Shown here piece by piece: positions 1 to 4,865 of a stretch of 6,159 bases of DNA; position 1 is the first letter of the stretch; each line of letters begins with the position of its first letter. The notes under the pieces are model-generated. The model was given only the letters and a program-made list of their open reading frames with translations. It was not told the origin of the DNA and made no database searches. The translations under genes and the position numbers were made by a program. The stretch comes from Campylobacterota bacterium (GTDB lineage Bacteria > Campylobacterota > Campylobacteria > Campylobacterales > SZUA-545), in the NCBI GenBank assembly GCA_030836705.1, contig JAUPLZ010000174.1, forward strand, positions 1 to 6,159, written 5' to 3'.

Positions 1-1032
1 CCGGCTATTAAGCTTGCAAAAAGACTGGTTGAGCTATCGCCAAAATATTTAACAAAGGTTTTTTTTGCAGATAACGGCTCAAGTGCTGTTGAAATAGCTA
101 TCAAAATGAGCTTTCATTATTTTAAAAATAAAAATAAATTAAAACCTATAGTTCTGTCTCTAAAAAATAGTTACCATGGCGAAACAATTGGCGCCTTAAG
201 TGTTGGAGATGTAGATCTTTATAAAAAAACTTATGATGAGATTCTTATCAAGTCGATACAAGTACCCTCTCCTGCAATAATTAGCGAAAAAGATGCGTTA
301 AATGAGCTTGAAAAAATACTAAAAATTCACCATGAAGAGATTTGCTCTTTTATAATTGAGCCTTTGGTTCAATGCGCAGGCTCTATGAAGATGTATAATG
401 CAAGTTATATAAAAGAGGCAAAAAAACTATGCGAAAAATATAGCGTTCATCTTATTGCGGATGAAATTGCGGTTGGTTTTGGCAGAACAGGAACCCTTTT
501 TGCCTGCGAGCAAGCCGGAATTAGTCCAGACTTTATGTGTCTTTCAAAAGGGCTTACCGGCGGATATTTACCGCTTTCTGTAGTTTTGACAAATGATGAG
601 ATTTATAATGCTTTTTATTGTGATTACAACGAAGGCAAATCATTTCTTCACTCTCACAGCTAGACCGGCAACACCCTTGCTTGCAGTGTTGCAAACGCTG
701 TTCTTGATATATTTGAAAATGACTCGGTAATAACAAAAAACAAAGAGCTGATTGCATTAATATCAAAAGAGCTTGAAATATTTTTGGAATTTAAAAATGT
801 AAAAGAAATTAGGCAAAAAGGAATGATTGCCGCAGTTGAGCTAAAAGGTTACGATGAAAAAGAACGGATAGGATTAAAAATATATGAATATGCGTTAAAA
901 AATGGGGTTTTGATTAGACCACTTGGAAGCGTAGTCTATTTTATGCCGCCATATATTATAACGCCCGAAGAGTTAAAAAAAGTCTTCACAGTAACAAGAG
1001 ATGCCATAAAAACTATTTTAAGGGACTCTTAG
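1..1032 (+). pseudogene. bioA: Adenosylmethionine-8-amino-7-oxononanoate aminotransferase (BioA), 5'-truncated by the window and interrupted by an in-frame TAG
   Basis: BioA is a PLP enzyme that moves the amino group of S-adenosylmethionine to 7-keto-8-aminopelargonate, giving diaminopelargonate for biotin synthesis in the cytoplasm. The frame is open from base 1 (FFADNGSSAVEIA), so roughly 85 N-terminal residues lie outside; the ATG at 106 is internal. Family landmarks in order are the Tyr of YHG (172-174), the PLP-ring Asp in ADE (460-462), and the PLP-binding Lys in SKGLTGG (547-549). A TAG at 661-663 sits inside the conserved HSHS-x-TGN segment, where homologues carry an aromatic residue, usually Tyr. 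Beyond it the same frame continues as typical BioA C-terminal sequence (TGNTLAC, then GVLIRPLGSVVYFMPPY) to a TAG at 1030-1032. With the missing start the length would be normal, about 428 residues. Termination at 661 would remove the last third. A sequencing error, a real nonsense mutation and suppression all fit. Identity is confident; functional status is open. Confidence 0.88.
661..663 (+). other. In-frame amber stop inside bioA
   Basis: TAG lies in frame between HSHS and TGN of BioA. Homologous sequence continues without frameshift on both sides, so this is a substitution, most simply TAC or TAT (Tyr) to TAG. No ribosome binding site or close in-frame ATG follows; the next ATG is at 823 within conserved coding sequence, so clean reinitiation as a second functional protein is unlikely. 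Confidence 0.8.
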
Positions 1033-1848
1033 TGTAATTATTTTAGCCATTGAACGCTGTTTTTTGAAATATCTATCAATGGCTTTTGACTCACTTTCTT
1101 CTCTTAATTTATCAACAATTGTATTTTTTACATCGTTAAATTCTTTTTGAACCATATCTAATTTTTCTTCAACAAAAATTGCAACAAAAATATCATTTCC
1201 GGTTGGCAAAATCGGAGTAAAGGCACCCTCTTTTGTTTCTGCTACAAGCGATGCCAAGCTTGGATTAAGAGCGCTTGTGTCTACCACTTCACTTTCTGTT
1301 ACTATTGCTTGGTTTATTATTAGAGGGTTTGCCAGAAAATTCTCCAATTCCCTCTTGTTTTTTGTGGCATATTTTGTAATTTTTACTTTTGCAGGAAGCG
1401 TAAAATTTTGGGGGTTGTTTTTATAATAAATCAACGCATCTTCATCATCTACAAAAATACTTTCTTGAGAAAAAATCTTTCTTATTAACTTCTCCTGCAT
1501 AATCTTTTTCTTGAGCTCTTCTTTGTATTCTTTTAGACTTATAAATTTACTTTCAAGAATATCAACAAGTTCTTTTTTTGAAAGATTATTTGATTTTGCA
1601 ATGGCTTCCATCCTATCTTCTATTTCAAACTCATCCACAAAAATACCAAGCGTTTTAATCTCATCTTCTTTTATTTTTTCATCAATTAAAAATTCTAACG
1701 CCTTTTCTTTTGAAATATTCATCTTTTCGGCTATTTTATCAATTTGATACAAAGTTATCGGCGTATTATTTACGATAAATGAAACTGCATTAACAAGCCC
1801 TGCTTCAAGCGACAAAATAAAAACAAAACAAACAATTAAAATTCTCAT
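1018..1848 (-). CDS. SurA-like periplasmic chaperone / peptidyl-prolyl isomerase-related protein (Cj1289-like)
   Basis: This 276-residue protein starts with a signal peptide (residues 1-21, hydrophobic stretch then VNA before a likely cleavage site). The mature part opens with FIVNNTPITLYQID, the typical start of a SurA N-terminal chaperone domain, which is helical and runs to about residue 135. A degenerate parvulin-like segment follows (about 150-230), with the characteristic ending 'AETKEGAFTPILPTGNDIFVAIFVEEK' spread over residues 203-229, and a charged C-terminal helix (about 232-276). Proteins of this family hold unfolded outer-membrane proteins in the periplasm; isomerase activity is not assured. 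Only one reduced parvulin-like domain is present, against two in E. coli SurA, which fits the shorter Campylobacterota forms such as C. jejuni Cj1289. Its start overlaps the tsaD stop (ATGA), indicating translational coupling, and its stop overlaps the end of bioA by 15 bp on the other strand. Confidence 0.82.
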   Translation of the reverse strand: MRILIVCFVFILSLEAGLVNAVSFIVNNTPITLYQIDKIAEKMNISKEKALEFLIDEKIKEDEIKTLGIFVDEFEIEDRMEAIAKSNNLSKKELVDILESKFISLKEYKEELKKKIMQEKLIRKIFSQESIFVDDEDALIYYKNNPQNFTLPAKVKITKYATKNKRELENFLANPLIINQAIVTESEVVDTSALNPSLASLVAETKEGAFTPILPTGNDIFVAIFVEEKLDMVQKEFNDVKNTIVDKLREESESKAIDRYFKKQRSMAKIITLRVP

Positions 1849-2843
1849 TCACTCTCCAAATCTACTCTTGATTTCACATCAAGTTCTTCAAACCCAACAA
1901 ATCTCTCTTGAAAAAAAGCATCAAGCCCAGCTCTTGCTATCATAACAGCATTATCAGAACAATATTCAAGTTTTGCAAAAATCGGCTCTATCTCATATTT
2001 TAAACAAAGCACCACTAGATGCTCTCTAAAATACTCATTTGCGCTTACGCCTCCAACTACGGCGAAAATCTTAGGTCGTATCATATCAAAATATCTTCTT
2101 AGCTTATCAAACAGATGCTCAAATGCAACTTTTTGAAATGATGCAGCTATGTCCTTCTTGTCTTGCTCGCTTATATTTTCGCCAAGTTCGTCTATAGCAA
2201 GCCTTATGCTATTTTTTAATCCTGAATAGCTAAACTCTATCTCTTTTTTATTTTTTAACGGCACCGTAAACTTAAACCTATTTTTATCACCGTTTTTTGC
2301 CATTTTTTCTATTATTGGACCGCCTGGATAATCAAATCCAAGCATTTTAGCTACCTTATCAAATCCCTCGCCAATGCTATCATCCATACTGCTTGCCACA
2401 ATTTTCATATTGTTGTAGCTTTTTGCTTCGATTACTTGAGTGTGCCCGCCGCTAACTACAAGCGCGCTAAGCGGAAAAACACTCTCTTTTTCAATAAAAA
2501 CCGAATAAATATGACCTTTTATATGATTTATTGGAACAATAGGCACATTAAGAGCCAAGGATATAGCCTTAGCCATCATGACTCCTTCCATTAAAGAAAC
2601 TGTCAATCCGGGGGCATTCGTAACGGCTACTGCTTTTATATTTTCAAAATAACAATCTACCTCCTGAAGTATTTCCGGTAAATTATCAGCATGCATCCTA
2701 GCTGCTAACTCAGGCACAACACCGCCGTATTTTGAATGTTCAGCCTCTTGCGATATCCTCTTGTGAAAAATAACTTTTTTTGTCTCTATTTCTGTAATGC
2801 AAATTGCACTATCATCACAGCTTGATTCTATTGCCAATATCAC
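1845..2843 (-). CDS. tsaD: tRNA N6-adenosine threonylcarbamoyltransferase TsaD
   Basis: TsaD (Kae1/Qri7 family, formerly Gcp) transfers the threonylcarbamoyl group from threonylcarbamoyl-AMP to A37 of ANN-decoding tRNAs, in the cytoplasm, working with TsaB and TsaE. The 332-residue length is normal. Visible family motifs are AIESSCDDS (4-12), the metal-binding His pair in NHIKGH (H107, H111), SGGHTQ (131-136), EGFDKVAKMLG (159-169), GGVSAN (264-269) and YCSDNA with its metal-binding Asp (D297). All key residues are present, so the gene looks functional. The start is GTG at 2843-2841: it gives the canonical N-terminus beginning just before the IESSCDD motif, and no ATG is in frame between it and the upstream TAA. 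It follows the small lipoprotein gene by 18 bp and overlaps the SurA-like gene by 4 bp, so it is probably expressed from a promoter further upstream. Confidence 0.95.
   Translation of the reverse strand: MILAIESSCDDSAICITEIETKKVIFHKRISQEAEHSKYGGVVPELAARMHADNLPEILQEVDCYFENIKAVAVTNAPGLTVSLMEGVMMAKAISLALNVPIVPINHIKGHIYSVFIEKESVFPLSALVVSGGHTQVIEAKSYNNMKIVASSMDDSIGEGFDKVAKMLGFDYPGGPIIEKMAKNGDKNRFKFTVPLKNKKEIEFSYSGLKNSIRLAIDELGENISEQDKKDIAASFQKVAFEHLFDKLRRYFDMIRPKIFAVVGGVSANEYFREHLVVLCLKYEIEPIFAKLEYCSDNAVMIARAGLDAFFQERFVGFEELDVKSRVDLESE
1852..1857 (-). promoter_or_regulatory. Ribosome binding site of the SurA-like gene
   Basis: GGAGAG stands 3 bases before the ATG at 1848-1846 (core GGAG 5 bases away). 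It lies within the last codons of tsaD and supports the start that overlaps the tsaD stop by 4 bp. Confidence 0.65.
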
Positions 2844-2854
2844 GAACTGATAAA

Positions 2855-2860
2855 TTCCTT
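2855..2860 (-). promoter_or_regulatory. Ribosome binding site of tsaD, supporting a GTG start
   Basis: AAGGAA lies 11 bases before the GTG at 2843-2841, a slightly long spacing. No nearer in-frame ATG or TTG exists, so the site plus the canonical N-terminus decide the GTG start. Weak spacing and GTG together suggest modest initiation. Confidence 0.5.
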
Positions 2861-2861
2861 T

Positions 2862-3020
2862 TTATATTTCATCTGGCATCGGCGGAGTTTCTATCTCCGA
2901 TACACCCTCGATCTCTTGTGTGTTTATATTATTTGTTTGCTTATTATTCTCTTGTGTCCCGCACGCCGACATAAAAATCAACACAACCCAAATAAATAAA
3001 ATATCTCTTATGATTTTCAT
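2862..3020 (-). CDS. Small putative lipoprotein, 52 residues
   Basis: This short gene is easily missed. It runs from ATG at 3020-3018 to TAA at 2864-2862. The product begins MKIIR, followed by a hydrophobic core (ILFIWVVLIFM) and a lipobox-like MSAC with Cys at residue 20, then G at +2, which in Gram-negatives is compatible with outer-membrane sorting. The mature part of about 33 residues is polar and low in complexity (Asn/Gln, then Glu, then ETPPMPDEI) and looks unstructured. A good ribosome site (AAGGA, 6 bases before ATG) overlaps the stop of the upstream surface-protein gene; the gap is 9 bp, and tsaD follows after 18 bp. I recognise no family. Its position suggests co-expression with the surface protein, perhaps as an accessory lipoprotein, but this is inference. 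Met at the -3 position of the lipobox is less usual than Leu. Confidence 0.75.
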   Translation of the reverse strand: MKIIRDILFIWVVLIFMSACGTQENNKQTNNINTQEIEGVSEIETPPMPDEI

Positions 3021-3026
3021 TGCAAA

Positions 3027-3031
3027 TCCTT
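3027..3031 (-). promoter_or_regulatory. Ribosome binding site of the small lipoprotein gene
   Basis: AAGGA, 6 bases upstream of the ATG at 3020-3018. Its first two bases are the last two of the TAA stop (3032-3030) of the preceding gene, so the two genes are tightly coupled. Confidence 0.7.
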
Positions 3032-4775
3032 ATTTTACATTTATCCAAACGCCATCGAACTTAGAAATGGTCGTTATTCTAGGTATTGTTGTACTAACCA
3101 AAGCATTTTTTGCTATATCAGGTATATAAACACTCCATTTGCCGTTTTTGTAAATCCAAATACTCTCTATACCATATCCCGCATATAGATTTTTTATCTC
3201 TTGCGGGGTTTTATCGGAATTAAATCCTGCTAAGTTCCAACCGGCACTCAGAGGCAATACTTCATCCGCGCTGCTAATATCTTCAGGCATTGTGTATTTT
3301 AATTCAAAACCGCTAGACGCTTTTAGCCAAAAACCTTCATTAGAAGATAACGATGTAAATCTATCAACCGTTTCACTATGCACATCCACAAGGAAATATG
3401 ACCATCCGATCGAGTCGTACTTCGCCAAATAATCAATCTTGCCGGCATTTACTCCAAATGTTTCAATCAAATCATTTAGATTCATATAAGCCCTTGTAGG
3501 CAACGACATTAGATTCCAACCGCTTACCACTTCTGCTGTAAAAGTAGCTTCCGGTTCTGGCTCCGGTTCGATAGCGGCAGGTAAAATCCTAACAGTAGTA
3601 CTAACGCTAAAGCCCTCAAATGTTGCAGTAATAGTATCTATCTCCTCACTATCTGTAGCAGTATAAAGACCGCTGCTGCTGATTGTTCCTTTTAATGCAG
3701 ACCAAACAACCTTATCTGTCACATCAGAGATGTTGTTATCAGAATACTTAGCGCTAACACTAAACTGCAATGAAGTAGAAACGCTCACATTTATATCAAC
3801 CGGAGAAATAATCAAAGAGTTTATTGTAACAACCGGTTCTTCCGGTTCTATTACCACATCTTGAACATCAAGCGGCACCGCAATATTGTAATTTAACTCT
3901 ATAAAATCACTAAACTCATTATGACCGGCTGCGTCAAACAATACAAACTTATAAACATCGCCAATAGCCTGATATTCACCTCTTTGCAAATCTCCATCAT
4001 TATTAATAGTAAATATAGCTCTATAATAGTATGGCTTATACTCTTCATTCGGATAAATAAACAATACATCCGAGCCAATTTCTTCTATAAAAGAGATACT
4101 CCAGCTGCCAATATTTGAATTTACTACTTGCGCTCCTGTTACTTCAGCTATAACACCACTTCTATCGCCAGTTGAGTAGTCGGCTGTATTAAATGCTATA
4201 CCGGTATCGTATGAATCTTTTTTATTCATAAAATAAGCAGTGCCGTTTCTATCTGTTATAAATTCATCAAAAGAACCATATGACATCTGAGTATCATAAT
4301 CTATTTGCAAATCATGGAATGAATACTCATCAGCTTTTCTAGTTGTTATAAACTCATATGCTTTTGCATTTGAAGTAAAAATATCAAACTCGGTCGTATT
4401 AAAACTGTCCGCATCTTTACTGCCTAAGTATTTAATATCAAACTTACTGCTTGTCATTATATTGTTTATGGTTGTCGTGTTTAACTCTTCTGTTTTTTTG
4501 GTATAAACAAGAGCAGTATCCAATCCATAAATCATCCAGTTACTGCTTGAAATATCCATTCTTTCTGATTTTAAAATATAGTCTTTAAAACCAAGCGAGT
4601 ACAAACTCTTACCGTATAAAACAGACGGATCTAATGCCAAAGCATTTGTATAGTCAACCTCACTTGCATTGCTGCCAAACTCTATACTAATATGAGACTC
4701 TGCTGCCTTATAAGAACAATAAGTTGCATTCCAATAATAGCCAGCAGTTATACAGCTTGTTTCATCTGTGTACAT
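3030..4775 (-). CDS. Multidomain secreted/surface protein, C-terminal module (Cys-rich cassette, unknown domain, Big2-like, two GWN modules)
   Basis: The first ATG gives 581 residues, but the frame is open back to the TAA at 4857-4859, and the ATG lies inside a repeated cassette with no ribosome site before it. This is best read as the downstream part of one interrupted gene. Order, numbered from the ATG: end of the Cys-rich cassette (1-22, DETSCITAGYYWNATYC); a domain of about 280 residues that I do not recognise (25-305); a Big2-like immunoglobulin fold (about 315-398, ISPVDINV ... VVWSALKGTISSSGLY ... TATFEGFS); a PEPEPE linker (404-409); and two related C-terminal modules starting SGWNLMSLP (418) and SAGWNLAGF (510), ending in GFWLKAS (481) and GVWINVK (575). 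Big2 domains are typical of adhesins and other extracellular proteins. There is no signal peptide in view because the true start lies beyond the right edge. Domain types fit an exported protein; the specific function is unknown. Confidence 0.7.
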   Translation of the reverse strand: MYTDETSCITAGYYWNATYCSYKAAESHISIEFGSNASEVDYTNALALDPSVLYGKSLYSLGFKDYILKSERMDISSSNWMIYGLDTALVYTKKTEELNTTTINNIMTSSKFDIKYLGSKDADSFNTTEFDIFTSNAKAYEFITTRKADEYSFHDLQIDYDTQMSYGSFDEFITDRNGTAYFMNKKDSYDTGIAFNTADYSTGDRSGVIAEVTGAQVVNSNIGSWSISFIEEIGSDVLFIYPNEEYKPYYYRAIFTINNDGDLQRGEYQAIGDVYKFVLFDAAGHNEFSDFIELNYNIAVPLDVQDVVIEPEEPVVTINSLIISPVDINVSVSTSLQFSVSAKYSDNNISDVTDKVVWSALKGTISSSGLYTATDSEEIDTITATFEGFSVSTTVRILPAAIEPEPEPEATFTAEVVSGWNLMSLPTRAYMNLNDLIETFGVNAGKIDYLAKYDSIGWSYFLVDVHSETVDRFTSLSSNEGFWLKASSGFELKYTMPEDISSADEVLPLSAGWNLAGFNSDKTPQEIKNLYAGYGIESIWIYKNGKWSVYIPDIAKNALVSTTIPRITTISKFDGVWINVK

Positions 4776-4830
4776 TTCTGGATAGTCATTTGTCGGGAAG
4801 TAGCTTTCACATATTGTTCCCCAACCTGCA
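4731..4830 (-). repeat. Cys-rich cassette, DNA repeat copy B
   Basis: This matches 6060-6159 base for base with an offset of 1329, except at 4797, 4815 and 4824. The first 66 bases (4731-4796) are identical. Translated on the minus strand it encodes AGWGTICESYFPTNDYPEM, then YTDETSCITAGYYW. All three differences fall at third codon positions and are silent (TTC/TTT, ACA/ACT, GGT/GGC). Confidence 0.93.
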
Positions 4831-4850
4831 TTTATACATCCTGTGTAGTC

Positions 4851-4865
4851 ATAGCATTATGCTAT
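4851..4865. repeat. Perfect 7-bp inverted repeat with a 1-base centre, at the ochre stop
   Basis: The plus strand reads ATAGCAT-T-ATGCTAT. The centre base (4858) is the middle base of the in-frame TAA. The arms could form only a tiny hairpin without a realistic loop and there is no T-run, so a terminator is unlikely. Confidence 0.6.
4857..4859 (-). other. In-frame ochre stop splitting the surface-protein gene
   Basis: Read on the minus strand, GAT ATA GCA TAA TGC TAT GAC keeps one frame on both sides. The downstream residues (CYDYTGCINAGWG) belong to the cassette also seen at the right edge, so the stop falls at or just before the cassette's start rather than at a natural gene end. No ribosome site or ATG/GTG/TTG occurs in frame between the stop and the ATG at 4775. 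Confidence 0.7.

Noticed and set aside
59..66. Run of eight T residues in bioA as a phase-variation tract
   Set aside because: The frame is intact across it, it encodes conserved residues (VFFA), and runs of this length are common in AT-rich genomes.
554..766. Minus-strand reading frame across the bioA interruption
   Set aside because: It is rich in Cys, His and Lys with no family resemblance, lies opposite conserved bioA coding sequence, and has no ribosome site. It is a shadow.
784..1032. A separate small plus-strand gene with its own start
   Set aside because: It is in the same frame as bioA and encodes the BioA C-terminal domain. The start region shows no ribosome site, and homologous sequence extends upstream to the TAG at 661.
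1511..1747. Plus-strand frame opposite the SurA-like gene
   Set aside because: It is Ser/Ile/Phe-rich, a typical antisense shadow of a Lys/Glu-rich helical protein.
4773..4775. ATG at 4775 as a real gene start
   Set aside because: It lies within the repeated cassette, whose identity to the other copy extends well upstream of it. There is no ribosome site, and the product would lack a signal peptide despite having extracellular domains.
4851..4865. Rho-independent terminator at the ochre stop
   Set aside because: The inverted repeat has a one-base centre, is AT-rich, and is not followed by a T-run on either strand.
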